64,000 nt of DNA from positions 64,501 through 128,500 of the forward strand of contig JAPXFQ010002130.1 in the NCBI GenBank assembly GCA_028564705.1. The letters run 5' to 3'. Below the pieces are notes generated by a model, which was not told where the DNA came from, made no database searches, and saw only the letters and a list, made by a program, of their open reading frames with translations. The stretch comes from Apricaphanius iberus. Lineage: Eukaryota > Chordata > Actinopteri > Cyprinodontiformes > Aphaniidae. Below, piece after piece: positions 12,047 through 24,579 of this stretch. Every line of letters starts with the position of its first letter. The stretch's first letter is position 1. Both the position numbers and the translations under genes were made by a program.

Positions 12047-13040
12047 ATTGCCAGTTTGGAAAATTATTTACAAATAATTTGCCTGTTTGTGGTTTTTTCT
12101 TGTTCTTTCATCCAGCTTATCTGATACATTCAAAATAAAATGCAGCTTGGAAAGATAAACTCACTTGGCTACTTGAAATAATTTTGGCTGGCATTTACAA
12201 AGCAGCCAATCCAGGAATGGCAATAATTTTCACTGGTGCTGATTAGCTTTACCCAGAAAAGAGGAGATAAGGAAGACAATGTATCTGAGTTTCTGTAGTA
12301 GTGCCAAGATAGTTTCCACTGTGTATATTAATGCATGTTAAGGTAGATTTGATGTTCGAACCATTAAAGACGCACTCCGTAACTTTAATACCTTAAATGC
12401 CTGGAAGGGTCCCGCTGCTGAAAACTGCACTATAAATCTCTTCTCTCCCTGGACGCCTCCTGGAAGTACTGATTGAGTTTTCCTTTATGTTAGTATGCTA
12501 CCAAACGGATATAAACAATCTAGCGGTTTTGAGTCTTAAGGCATGGCAGATCTAACAAAGAAACCGAAGAAGTGGCTATCAGAAGAAACCAGGGAAAAAA
12601 AGAGAAAGTGATGAGAGCAGGAGACAACTTTGCCCCGACTTTTCCTCACTTGAGAGCTTACGCCTCATTCACAGTGTGAATAAGGCATAAGAAATACAAC
12701 AGAATGTAATACGGATGCTGCCGTGCTGGTACTGGATTAGTAAGTAATAAATAATTGTTCTGGGGGAATTGTGTTTGGTTAGACATGATGATGCAACTGT
12801 TTGACAGCTTACCAACTGACATGCTGTTGGTTTGATGTTTTGTTGTTTTGGCTAGCAAGCTTGTGAAACTGTCAGTGCCCTGGTGTCTTCAGATGTGCTC
12901 CATAGAGATTTAGTTTTAAAACAGTGACATTAAACTGCAAGTCTTTAGAGTTATATTATTATTGGATTCAAGCTTATCCCCAGCAGCTCTGATACCTTAC
13001 CCCCAGGAATACTGTATATGCTTTCTGATCAGAGTCTCCA
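12047..13040. other. intronic stretch without recognised features
   Basis: AT-rich sequence within intron 1. A small palindrome (AAATTATTT-AC-AAATAATTT, 12061-12080) sits just past the end of the L2 copy. No coding exon, RNA gene or further transposon was recognised. Confidence 0.45.
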
Positions 13041-13132
13041 ACTAACATCAGAAACTCTTTTTGTAAAGTGCCTTGAGATGACATCTGTTGTAAAATGGCG
13101 CTTTATAAATAAACTGAATTGAATTGAATTGA
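13041..13132 (+). mobile_element. L2 LINE 3' tail, + strand
   Basis: AAGTGCCTTGAGATGACATC, then AAATGGCGCTTTATAAATAA and three GAATT units. This is the reverse complement of the 3' termini at 6095 and 47152, so an L2 copy is inserted in the opposite orientation. Only the tail remains. Confidence 0.8.
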
Positions 13133-14781
13133 AAAGGTTGCTTTTTAAGAAGAGTTTTTATAGAGACCTCAATTCCTGTAAAATAAAGGGAAAAAGTCTG
13201 AGTTGGCAACATCGGGTTTCTGTTTGGTTCTAGTAAGTTAACCCTGTCGACCATAGTTGAGAATTTCTTCAATTTGTTTTTATCTGGAAACAAAAGGTCG
13301 AAATTATTTTGGGAAATTTGTTTTTGGGATGCAAAATACACTGTTAGCCAGGACAGGATACCAATTCCACCTATCCCTCTCTTTAAGCCAATTAGGCTTT
13401 GAAACAAACGCCAGCGGCCTACTGTACTTAATCTTCTGTGTCTAACTAGTAAGATATTCTGTAGCTGTAGTGTCACCAAACCCTTCTCCAACCATTATGT
13501 ACCCTTTGCTCTTTTTTAACAGAATCGCAAAACCCATGAGAATTAAAGCAACTGTTTCTGACATCGGATGCTACACGTAGCGCCAGTGATCCTTTCAACA
13601 ATCAGCCGCTCTCTTCTAAACATAGACCTGTAATGGAAACCTCTTTTTTCCTCAGTCTGCAAATATGTGGATTCAGGCAGTAAATTACTCTCCCACTTCA
13701 TGAACAATGTAGCTGGGAGGAAAAACAAAACCCTCCTATTAGAATGATTTACATGTTGTTTTGCGTCTGTACTGGAGGGAGAGCACAGCTTTCTAGGTTA
13801 TTAATCTGTAGTAACGGTAGTGTTGTTACAATTTAAACGCAAATAAACAGGACGGTTTGCTCTACTTTGGTTGGTCAGAGATTTTAACTTCATATGGGTG
13901 AAGATACTTTTAACTCCCTACAGAAAAGAAAAACACTAAAGGTTATTGCAACGCTTTTGGACATTTACTTGTGTCTTGTGAAAATGTACCCCCTATAATG
14001 TTAAACAGCCCTCATTAATTAACCTTTTGTCATCGTACTGACTTCACACAGCACTACCATGTGGCGCCAGTGGCTCCTTTTTCACCTCTGGGAGATCATC
14101 CCTAATCATCGGCTTCATACCTGCAGGGTGTTTCAGTCTGCTGGGGTTTTCCAGGCTAACTCTGATTTTTCTGACCTGGACCCCTGCAGAGCATCATTGC
14201 ACTAATAGAGAGCAGAGTCTCAACTCCACTGGAGTTCTGCTGACAGATTTTCACTTCATTGATTCAGCAGTGGAAACTGAGCAGAGGAAACAATAAACAT
14301 TTATCCAATTAGAATTCCTCCAACTCAAGGTTGGTACTTGTAGGAAGATCGCTGGAAAATAGTATTTGAATACTCACAGATTTAATATCTCTGCTTTTTT
14401 TGCCTGACCTAACTTTAGTTAGGTGTTTGTATAAGAGATTTTAATATCAGACAGCAATACTTTTAAATATAATTATTTGAATTAAGGGAAAAAGCTGTAA
14501 AAATCAACTTGCACCAGTGGGAGAAGTAATACCCTCAGCCTACAATTTAGCAAAACAATAACTGGCAATGAGTCTTTTATGTTGCCATGGAGGAATTTTT
14601 CTTCTTTTCCGAATAGCTTTAACTCAGCCACATTGGGGAGTCATCCCAAAGCATTTCCATTGGACTCCAACTAAGCCAGAACTTTCATTTTTGTTTTTCA
14701 AACTAAAGCCAAAATTCGTATGGATGGCAATGCCGGTTTAGCCTTTTCTGATAAGAGTTCAGAAGTCATGGTTTCATCAAC

Positions 14782-14930
14782 AGATTATTCATGTCCCAAA
14801 GGAGCAAGACAACCCCAGATCATCACACTACCACCACCAGTGTGATACTGTGTCAGTTTTATGCCAGATGTCATGGGGAACACACCTTGCCAGAACTCCC
14901 ACTTTTGTCATGTCCGCCAGCTTAAAGGGG
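14782..14930 (-). pseudogene. Tc1-like transposase remnant
   Basis: Minus-strand reading gives GGGSVMIWGCLAPLG, the conserved Tc1/mariner motif around the second catalytic Asp region. No open frame of useful length remains. It resembles the remnant at 745-963 but shows different decay. Confidence 0.5.
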
Positions 14931-14934
14931 AATT

Positions 14935-15400
14935 CCGTTTTGGTTTTTGTTGTCAACCTGGACCTTATTTTTAGTTAATTTTATGTTTGCTTTACTCACT
15001 CTGAGAAGTTTGGAGCCTATCTGAGCCGTTCAGCAGTATTTGGATTCACTTCCTCCATAAGTTGACATCCATAGAATGGAAGTGGTAGGGGCAGGACAAA
15101 TTCTGCTTGTAATAAGGTTTAATCTGCCCAAAAGCACTCATTTTACCATGTTTATATTCCCCTTGGATTTACGAACGCCTCCGAAGTGATTCTTGATTCT
15201 CTTCTGGGCCGTTTTGGACCTAATGTACATTTACACAGCAGCAGGACTGTTAAAGGACAAATCCATGTTTTTTTTCCAACAGTCCTGCTGTAGCGTAAAT
15301 ATGTATTACGTCCGCATCGGCCAGGAAGAGAATCAAGAAGCACTTCTTTATGTGATGCTTTACATGTAATGGTATAAAAAAAATTAAGTGTAACATAATA
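14935..15400. mobile_element. fold-back element (MITE) with 69-bp imperfect stem
   Basis: Contains CCTGGACCTTATTTTTAG, a string shared with about 60985-61002, so it is an interspersed repeat. Its core is an inverted repeat: 15183-15251 pairs with 15278-15346 over 69 positions with 13 mismatches and no gaps, around a 26-nt loop. The ends of the full element were not resolved. Confidence 0.6.
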
Positions 15401-16548
15401 GGTGAAAAAAGTGTTAATGATTTTATTTAACATCATGTCTGGAGGTTCTTTTACATAATTCACTTTACAATTTAAATACCAACTTATTAAAAAAAAAAAC
15501 TATCTTCCACAAGGACCCCCCCCCCCCCTTCAATTGGTCTAAAAATCAAAGAAAGAGAACAGTATGAACCAGAAAAAGAGAACAATAACAATTGAATGAG
15601 CCAGCCTGTGTCTGCTCTTGAATTACTAGTGTTTTCCTCCTCCGGTGTCAGGAGAGAACTATGAATCAGTTTGATGTACAATGTAAACAGTAATTCAGAG
15701 GGCAGACGAGAACGCAAAAGCAACAATAACAAGTCGCTTCAGTCAGCTGTCAGGATATTTTTGTCATCATTTTTACATTCAAAATCAAACAATACCCTAA
15801 ATAAGACGCTGGTGCATTACAAAAAAATACGGCTCACTTATAGAAGTTAAAATGGTGGACAGAGTTACACAGCAGATTTGAAACTGACTTCCTGATGAAA
15901 GTGTCCACAGCCAAGCTAAACCTCTCAGATCATTGCTGAAGGGATATCACAGCTTCTACAATCCAATAGATCAAGTAACACTTTGAATTAGGATCCATCA
16001 AGAGTCCTCAGTGGGGTTTCTTATGCTGCATAATCAAGTAATGAAAACATTTCTAGGCAGGTTTTTGCAGAATACATGGAAATTAGGCCATCTTTTTATT
16101 TCCAGGTTAGGGTTAGGAGTATGGGAAGAGGTGGTAACTTCTATGTTGTTTACTGTGCCTATAAACAATTTAATCATTAGAATCTCATGTCCTAACAGTA
16201 GCATTTGGACATAGTCATGATATCTTGTAACAGCGCTGAGATTTCAAAGGAACTAAACTCCTTCATTATTTTCATACTTCGCTTTTATCCATCCTCCTCC
16301 ACTCTCCTTTCCTCCACTTTCTGATCTGCCGCCTGCAGCTTCCCTCCCTCCTCAGAAAGGAACACACTGTCTCCAACATTCATGTTTCCTGTTTCAACTT
16401 TTTTTTGGCCATATTGCTTGTGCCAGACCGCCTGTGTTGTTTTGTTCACCTGTCACCCACACAGAGTTGGCAAAAACTAAGCTCTGCCAGATAAACACCC
16501 TGGACTGAAGGCTAACCAAGGTTTTCTACCATGACTAAGTCTAAGTTG

Positions 16549-16798
16549 CAGGGCCAACACAGAGAGACAGACAACCATTCACACTCACATTCATTCCTAC
16601 GGACAATTTAGAGTGATCAATTCACCTATCATGCATGTTTTTGGACTGTGGGAGGAAGCCGGAGTACCCGGAGAGAACCCACGCATGCACGGGGAGAACA
16701 TGCAAACTCCATGCAGAAAGACCCTGGACCGGGATACGAACCCACGACCTTCTTGCTGCAAGGCAACAGCGCTAACCACTGCGCCACCGTCCAGCCCC
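16549..16798 (-). mobile_element. tRNA-derived SINE, head and body
   Basis: Minus strand: GGACGGTGGCGCAGTGG (box A) followed by GGGTTCGTATCCC (box B), then the body through GGACTGTGGGAGGAAGC (given on the + strand) to CCAACACAG. The 3' tail with CCAT repeats seen at 3318 and 61088 normally follows but is missing here, so the copy is 3'-truncated. The tRNA-like part has no acceptor stem typical of a working tRNA gene. Confidence 0.75.
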
Positions 16799-17424
16799 CA
16801 AAAATATCCTCATTAATAAATCTCTTGACACATGCACAATCTGAACTTATCAATGGGAGACATTGCATCTACAAGTAGGCAGCCGTCAGGTGATTGCACT
16901 TCTTTCATCTAATGAACCATTTTTAGAGTCCACTCATAACTCTCCTCAACCACTGTGTATTTTGCTTTTTTTATTCATACACTCTGAAGGCTGCCTGATC
17001 CTGGTCATGTCTGAATCATCACAGATTTTCTTTCCAGCTTTTAAAAATCTAATAATGCGAACAGCATCACAGCTTTTGAAATATCAAATCAGACCTATTA
17101 AGCGTAATCTTTTGTGGTATAAAAAGGGTATGAGCAAGGTCGCAATTAGTATGTAATATCAAGAGCCACTTTTAGTTATGATTTTTTTCTTTACTGATCT
17201 CTGCTAAAAAGATCTAAGAATAAAACCCAGAAGGTCTTCTTCCCAGTGACTCAGACATCTCTGCAATTAAGTTCTGATTCTGCTGTAAGAGATTACCCTT
17301 GGGCAGACCAAAAGACATCCAAGGAGACATTCCCTGGAAAAACATAAATCATCTCCTGCTCTGAGCTTCCTGGCTGACCAGCTCCTTACTTCTTTCCTTT
17401 TGACAAACCTGACCACTATTGATG

Positions 17425-17500
17425 GTGAGATGAAGCCCCATGAGGCATTGAACCAATTCAGCTAATTGGTTCGATAAAGGGTTCATCTCACGGGGCTTCC
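17425..17500. repeat. nested hairpin, probably a fold-back transposon end
   Basis: Inner stem TTGAACCAATT (17448-17458) with AATTGGTTCGA (17464-17474), 5-nt loop. GTGAGATGAA (17425-17434) pairs with TTCATCTCAC (17482-17491); alternatively GAAGCCCCATGAG pairs with CTCACGGGGCTTC. Two competing outer pairings share the same bases. Confidence 0.7.
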
Positions 17501-17750
17501 ACTGTGATGTACAGAACAGGGGAGACTTTATTCGTTTTTATTCAGAAATAGTCTGAGGGATTTATATTGATGTCAAACCTCGCAGCAAAATATAAATGAA
17601 GCAGGCCTCGATAAGAAATTTGTGGAAACGCCCCTCCACTGCTCGACACATGCTTCCTAGCCTCGCTACGCATCGTATAACATCACTACTGACAACCATT
17701 CAAAAGCAACCAGGTTCTGTTCCTTGTATGTTTTAGTCATAATTCACATC

Positions 17751-18043
17751 AGGCAACTGTGGCTCAGGAATTGGGAGTTAGTCTTGCATTTGGAGGGTTG
17801 CCGGTTCGACTGCCGACTCCATCTGTCTCGGTCGTTGTGTCCTTGGGCAAGACACTTCACCCATTGCTGGTGTTGGTCAGAGCGCCTGGTGGCGCCAGTA
17901 TCCTGCAGCCTTGCCTCTGTCAGTGCGCCCCAGGGAAGCTTTGGCTGTAATGTAACTTTCCATTACCAGTGTGAATGGGTGAATGACTGAATGTAGAGTA
18001 AAAGCGCTTTGGGGACGTAGTAAAGCACTATAAGAATACAGGC
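17751..18043 (+). mobile_element. full-length SINE with 13-bp target duplication
   Basis: Starts AGGCAACTGTGGCTCAGG (box A-like), with GGTTCGACTGCCGACTCC (box B-like), body CCTTGGGCAAGACACTTC and tail AAAAGCGCTTTGGGGACG. CATAATTCACATC (17738-17750) and CATAATTCATATC (18044-18056) flank it: a 13-bp duplication with one mismatch. This defines both ends. Confidence 0.85.
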
Positions 18044-18769
18044 CATAATTCATATCTCTTGACTACAACTGAGAGTTGGAACATAGACCAGCCAACTGGC
18101 AGCTTTACTGTCTGACTATTTTCCCACTAGAAAAAAAACATGGATTGTTATTGCTTTAAGATGATGGCGCAACGTTGTTATCTAAATGAGGATATATATG
18201 TGGTCATACAGGGCTCCAGGCTTTCCGGAAGCACCGGGTAGCCTTTTCATCCAAAGAGGTGTTAATTGTTTCTCCCATTAAAGCAATACGTACCACACCA
18301 CACTCCACTGCTGAAGAAAAAGCATGATCAGAATTTGCTGCAGTAGATTTGAAATGGCCAGCTAAATGATGGGAGAATACACTCTGATAAGATGAGGCTA
18401 AAGGTTAAACTCTTTGGACACCATTGGACTCACCCGGTTTGGAGGAAGCTCGGTTCTGCACATGATTTCAAAAACACCTTGAAAAAAGTTAAAGATTAGC
18501 TCACCCCAAAATCAACTTTTTTTGTTGATAAACTGTATAATTGAGTCTATAATAGCACTATCTACATTTCCAATGATTATTTTATGTATTTTAGTACATT
18601 TTAGTGAAAATATTGATTTTATACCAAAAACAGTTAGTTTAGTGCCCCATATGGTTAAACGATTGCACTGCATTGCAATTCACTGGAATTCAAATCCTAC
18701 ATTGCTAACGGCTAACCTCGGGTTATTGACGTATGCTTGGAATAGTGACAACAGCAATCCGGCGCTGAT

Positions 18770-19588
18770 AGGTTATATAACATGAGCGGTCTTGGCCACA
18801 CCTCTGTAGCAATGTGCTATGGGGAGCCTAAGTCACGCCCGTCTACTTCCGGTCCATAGTTCCCCAAATGCCAAAAAAAAAAGAATGAGACTCAATGGAG
18901 CGATAAAAGCTATTTTCTGATCCAGTTTGAAATGCGCCGTGGATCGAACATATGATGTCCGTGAATTTTAAAAACTAATTTTAATTCACAGAAAACGCTG
19001 ATTTTCGACCGAAGTTAAAAGTTACTTTAGGTTTTGTGTAAAAACGCTTTGCGTACTACAACTACAGAAGAAGAAGGAGAGTAATGGCCATAGCCTCCAG
19101 GACGAAGAAAAGAGCATTAAACACGGAGAAAACCTCTATAAATCCGACCATGTGGAAAGTAGCAACTATGTCGGGGGTAAAGTAGTCGGTGTAGTGAGAG
19201 TCAGCATGGAGGAGAAGCTCTACAAGGTCTAGGTGAGTGTTTTACGTACGTTACAGCTACTGCTAACTCCCTTTAGCAAAATAACTTCATATATGCGACT
19301 TCTGATTTGTAGGCATTTTAAATGCAAATTTTTACAATCAAATAAATCCCAAATCACTGGACAAACACAGTACATCGGTAGTTATCATTTAAATCGAATT
19401 ACAACATATGTGTGATTCAGAACATAAGACAAAGCGGCCCAGAAAATAAGTTTTATCGCTCCATTGACTTCCATTCATTATTTATTCGGTTTGGGGACCC
19501 AAGGGCCGACACGAAGGGGAGGAGACTTGGTTCCCCATGAACTGCCTGCAGCAAAATCGGCTCAAAACCTGGGTGCTCCGTTATGCAG
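18770..19588. mobile_element. non-autonomous DNA transposon with long inverted ends
   Basis: The left end has ATGGGGAGCCTAAGTC, GTTCCCCAAATGCC and TCAATGGAGCGATAAAAG. The reverse complement of the right end (19441-19539) has ATGGGGAACCAAGTC, GGTCCCCAAACCG and TCAATGGAGCGATAAAAC in the same order. Weaker pairing (ATAAC, GAGC, GGTTTTG-like) extends outward to about 18770 and 19588. The interior has no intact transposase. Superfamily not assigned; outer borders approximate. Confidence 0.7.
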
Positions 19589-19699
19589 GTGGTTACCCCT
19601 ACTTGCTGACATTTGCTCATTACCTCTTACAAAGGTAATAACTGATATATCAGTAAATGGAAAATAAAATCTGGGCTAAGAGTTCATTTTTAATGGAAT

Positions 19700-20700
19700 A
19701 ATTGTGATGTGTGTTTTTGATTTTTTTCACATTCCTGAAGGTTTCTCATCATGCTTGGATACATCTGTCTGCAACACAAATTTTCTGTTGCGGACAAAGG
19801 CGTAAATTGGCCACAGGTGCTCCTGTCGAGGCAGAGCAACAAGAAATTACTCTAGCTAATCTATATTTAGCATTAGATTTAGCAAACAACAATGTACCAC
19901 TCAGAAAAGGTGCCCATTCTATGCCGCGTTGCTGCTACAGGCTCGGTATCTGCAGCTGCTCTGGGCAGAGAACGATACAATGGCTCGATACGATATGGCA
20001 CATATCTCCCTGTACTCTGTTCCCTCTGGGGAAGCAGGATGAGAAAAAATCTCAACCTGCAGATTATTTCCAGGCAAAGCAGCCTGTGTTACTACGGCAC
20101 AAGTGGCCATCTTTCAGGCCACCTGTGACTCTGCGCTGCTGCACACAACATGTCAGTCACTGCCAAGACCACGCCCAACCCTTCATCCCCCCGCGTTTTT
20201 TTCCTTGCCCGCCAGGCAACGCCTCCTTTTGATGCCGTTTTTCAAAAAGAGATGTGGGCGGGGTTATACTCTGATAGGGGGGTAAGTTACTTTTTAAGGT
20301 TGCAGGTGGAAACATCATGGTGTAAGCTGCCGTACACCGTTGAGTACTTGCAGTAAAACGTCCTAGGAGGCATCCTTCAAATTTCATAACATTTCAGCCA
20401 CTTATATCCAGATACCTGTTGTTTCTGCCATGATCTATATCCCATAACCATTTGGTGAGGGTTTGAGCGTAGATGGGCTGCAAAATCGAGAGCTCTGGCT
20501 TTCAGTTCAGCTTTTTCTTTAAAGCAAAGACTTTGCAGATGTTGCCCTGATCCATGTTTAACCATCACTGGTGAACGAGACACAGAAATGCTTAAAACTC
20601 TTCTACTTGAAGCAGAGACTGATCCTGACCCAGAGGAAGGCAATCCTATTAACATTGCTGCCAGTCGAGTTATAATTTAGTTCCACAGACACCAACTACT
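19700..20700. other. unidentified region with open frames, possible decayed element
   Basis: A 173-codon open frame (19711-20232, not ATG-dependent) and shorter ones lie here. It contains GCCGTTTTTCAAAAAGAG and GTGGGCGGGGTTATA, like decayed transposon sequence. A + strand frame of about 46 codons ends at the TAG near 20680 and contains GERDTEMLKTLLLEAE. No domain recognised. Confidence 0.3.
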
Positions 20701-20735
20701 CTACTTATCCTTTCTGTATGCTTTGCCTGTAAATA

Positions 20736-20990
20736 CAGTGGACCCTTGGTATATGTGGGGGTAGAGAGTACAACCACCCGCAAATACTTGAGACTCCGTC
20801 TAGAAGTGTTTATAACTGCTTATTTAAATAACGCCAAATATAGTATTTTAATATGCATTAATATGCACAGTGGAAACCATTTGGCCATTATCACAAAAGA
20901 TAGCATGGTCTTCTTTGTCTCCACTCATGGGAGTTCATCAGGGCCAAGGAAAATGAATAGTTCTTTTTGATTAAGTTCTTTGCAAACACC
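20736..20990. mobile_element. pogo/Tigger-like MITE end
   Basis: CAGTGGACCCTTGG directly after TA, followed by CACCCGCAAATACTTG, resembles the ends of pogo/Tigger elements (TA target duplication). ATATGCATTAATATGCACAG then GTGGAAACC resembles sequence at about 23432-23460. No transposase seen. Confidence 0.4.
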
Positions 20991-20999
20991 AGCCATCCT

Positions 21000-23035
21000 G
21001 AACAGGTATGAATAAGTAAATTTATGAATGCCGAACCATGAATTGGTAAGGGTTGGATCTTTACAGAGTTGGATCCGTTATGTAAGTAAATAATACTGTT
21101 TCACTCTGTATATTTTTTCTTACCTCATATTTTTATCACAACTTTTTTTTACTTTCACTTTTATTATTTATTTTTTGTGTAGGTCTCCCTGCTTTCAACT
21201 GTTACTTTGCTGTTGATACATAAATATATGAGATATAAAGAATTATTCTTTTCAGAATGTTTTTATTCTGTTTGTTCAACTGGACATTACATGAACCTCA
21301 GAATATTACAAAAGAACATAGCGAACTCATTTGGACTGTTATTGTAGATTTAACAGTGCTGGAAATGTCTGCAGGACCTCCTTAGTGACAGTACATTTGC
21401 TTTAAAAAAGGTCCTTCTGAGTTGCTTGTTGTACAGAGGACACCACATCTATGTCTGTAATCAGAGAAAAGATCATCCTCTAAGGTGTGGTTTCTACATG
21501 TCAGCCCTACTCCAGCAGTGCCTTTATGAATAGCTCTGTGGTGCTTTTGTTGGAGGATAAATTAAAGGGATGAAAAGGTTGTTTGGATCCTCACGCCCTT
21601 CCTGCTAAAACCCCAAGAGTGACAGCTTTTGTCCTTTTGGATACCCAGAGATGTGATTCAAAAAAACCTCCATGATGTTCCATTTTATAAAGCCACAGTG
21701 CCCTGAGGAGAATTAGTCCTACTCCTGCTGCCTTTGTGAGTTTATGTGCTCATCCCAAAGTGAACCTGGGGAGAGTTGGTCTGACCTTTACTGTCATTCA
21801 AAATGAACTCGATATCTACCATTGTGTTTACACAAAGATATTTCTACCTTCAAAGTGCTTCCAAACAAAGCTTTTTAAAAGCTTAGGTATTGTGTTTGCC
21901 AGGTCTTTACCTTTGATATATCTCAATCTCCTAAAAGCACTAAAAGGTTCCACAGTTCCTTTTTTCTGACATAGTTTTCCAAACCTTTCTACTTTCTGCA
22001 GTAAAAATGACTGTCTGATGAAGAAAAATCTTTTTGACCACTAGGAGGTCTTATTGTTATCACAGAACAATTGCTATATGAAATTCTGCAATGGGGGAAT
22101 CGGTATCAGGAAGAAGCCACCCATACTTGTTCTGTAGTGTTACTTAACCATGTTTTTAACCAACTTTCTACAAAAAATGAACTTTTTTCATATATTATGA
22201 TCACTATAAACAATAAAGTGCAAAGATAGTAGAATAAAAAAGCAAAGCTGATTCTCAATAGAACATTTGCACTGATTGCACTCCCCTCTCATTAGATGAA
22301 ATTGTGTGTCTCCAACCCACTAACGAGTTTAGAGATGGGGAGAAGAAAACGATGACTCATGCACCGATAATGAGCCAGCTGTAATTGGAACAGGACACTG
22401 AGAGAGATTATTAGATTTTTACCTAATTTACTGGTTTGGTATTTGGATTAAAAATGATGAGGTATAAAAATTAAAAAAGATGCTTATTACTTTCGATTGC
22501 TACATTTTGTCTTTTTTTTTGCCATCTTGATATCAGGGAAAAGTAACTTTAGAAGACATCAATGTGAAAGAAGACAGGTTAAGTCTAAGAAAAGAAGAGC
22601 ACCAAAGCAATTTTATCATGAAATTACCCCTCCATCCCATCCCTATACTTTAAATACTCTTAAAGAAATGACAGGCAGTGATTCAAACAAACTTTTACTG
22701 TATATTTTTATTTATCTCTTTACTGACTTAGTGAAAAGAAAAGCACGACAAGTTCACTTCACACAGACGTAAAGGCACAATGATTAACATAAATCTGTAA
22801 GAGGTGCGAATAATTTTATGTTTAACTTTATATGTATGTAATTATTTTCAACGTAACTATGTAAGGGATAATGCTCTTCGAGGTGTCCATAATCAGAAAA
22901 TAATGGACGACACTGAGCCCTGAACCGTCTGATGTGGTTATGAAAGAAATAAATATTTAATCAATTAATAATACTTTAATGTGTTTTACAGTTAAAATTG
23001 CGAGGTTTTTTTATTTTTATAAGTTGAGCGCACTA
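21000..23035. other. intronic stretch without recognised features
   Basis: AT-rich DNA in intron 1. Short frames (for example 21736-21969 and 22497-22772) show no known domain. Confidence 0.45.
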
Positions 23036-23773
23036 TTTAATATCTCCCGTATACAGGCGTTGCCAAGCAACATGGCCACAGTGACCGGACCGCATCAGTT
23101 GATCAGTGATGGGAAGAGAGATGATGGTTTACCTTACGCTACGTCGTGATACAAATGATCATTTCAGAAGGCCCGTGTACTACTTACTGCTTGTGTGTGT
23201 CCAGAGGATGATGCAAAACTTTGTTTCAAATGAGTCAACTGTGAAATAACGTTGAGTCTCCGTTGCCAATTGAGCCAGCGCAAGAATTTAGAACTGTCAT
23301 CAGGCAATTTGACGGGACGCCTTTCCTAGGTGTACATGATCACTTTTTAATCTACACCCTCCAGCCAATCAGAATCGAGTATTCACCCAGACCATGGTAT
23401 AATTAAAAATAGCTGCCACAAGATTTACCAAAATACGCATTAATACACTCAGTGGAAACATTCTGAGCACTGCTGAAGGTAACATCTAAAGTCCTCCTTA
23501 TCTCTTCTCGTGTGGGTACACCCAATCAGTATCGGGCCAAATGAATGGGATTCCTGGATTGGCTGCTTTGCAAAAAATCTCCATCCAATAAAATGTGAAG
23601 TGGTGTTCGCCTAAGTAGTCCAGCATGTCAAGGTGTTTTTTTTCTGAATATTTTAGATATGTGCTATTAAAAAAAAAATCTGTGAAATTAAAGTGAATAA
23701 CTTTTAGTCTTTTTTGTTATGTTCCACAGAATAATCCACAAATAATAGAGTATGATTAGGCAGGGGTCCATTG
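23036..23773. mobile_element. cluster of decayed DNA transposon pieces
   Basis: GTTGCCAAGCAACATGGCC (about 23058) and CCCTCCAGCCAATCAGAATC (about 23348) are GC-richer repeat-like blocks unlike their surroundings. At 23761-23773 CAGGGGTCCATTG is the inverse of the pogo-like terminus at 20736 (CAATGGACCCCTG). The pieces may be one disrupted element or separate fragments. Confidence 0.35.
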
Positions 23774-24521
23774 TGTTTGACCTAAAATGTTGGTACTGTG
23801 TTAAAAAAAACAAGTTAGCCATACACATAATGCCATTCCCCTCTGGACTTCAAGACTTAAGAAACAGCAACACTGATGTTAGCATTTATTCCATCTTAAA
23901 AGAGCTAACATTAGTTGTTGTCTAAGATGTTCAGGTAGTCAATTTCTGTTTGACCAGACTGAATAACAAAGTCTTTGAACTAATCAGGAATGTACTATTG
24001 ATGCTGGCAGCTAACATCAGAGCAACAGGGAACTAACTGGTCAAATGCTCAGTTATCCGATGGCTTTCTTATCTGGGAATGCACCACACCAAGGGCATAC
24101 AGGTCATTGGAACAGCAGTGCTTTCAAGTGTGGAAGTTGTTAATGATGGGCAAGGATCAAAATCTGCCATTTCTAGAATCAGTAAGGGGTTAAACAATAT
24201 ATTTAGAGAAGGACTGAGTGTATAAAAAAGTACTGAAGGAAGGGTTTTTACTTTTCAATGAAGTTTATTTTTAGCAGATAACAGTAAGACTGAATGCATT
24301 TCAGCAAAATGGCGGTTTTAATTTATCCTTTGGAAAATTTACAAGTCAAGAAACTTGGTGACATATTGTAAAATCTTAACATTAACTCAAGGATCTGCCT
24401 TTTCTTTATAATACATACTATAGTTAACAGTTACTAATGCTAATTATGCCAAGGGTTACTATAAAACATATCTGGCATTGCTTTAAAATGATACCAACAC
24501 TGTTAATTAACACAGTGACTG

Positions 24522-24574
<53 letters not shown>
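24522..24574 (+). repeat. compound CT/CA microsatellite
   Basis: About 12 CT units (24522-24546) run directly into about 14 CA units. The switch between two dinucleotide repeats is typical of replication slippage. Open frames across it are artefacts. Confidence 0.97.
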
Positions 24575-24577
<3 letters not shown>

Positions 24578-24579
24578 GC

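Noticed and set aside
13048..13491. 147-codon minus-strand frame
   Set aside because: It runs through an L2 tail antisense and has no domain.
16549..16798. tRNA gene
   Set aside because: The A and B boxes are there, but a standard cloverleaf with acceptor stem is not; the body continues as a SINE.
19711..20232. 173-codon open frame as a gene
   Set aside because: It starts at a non-ATG codon, has no recognisable domain and overlaps other frames in repeat-like sequence.
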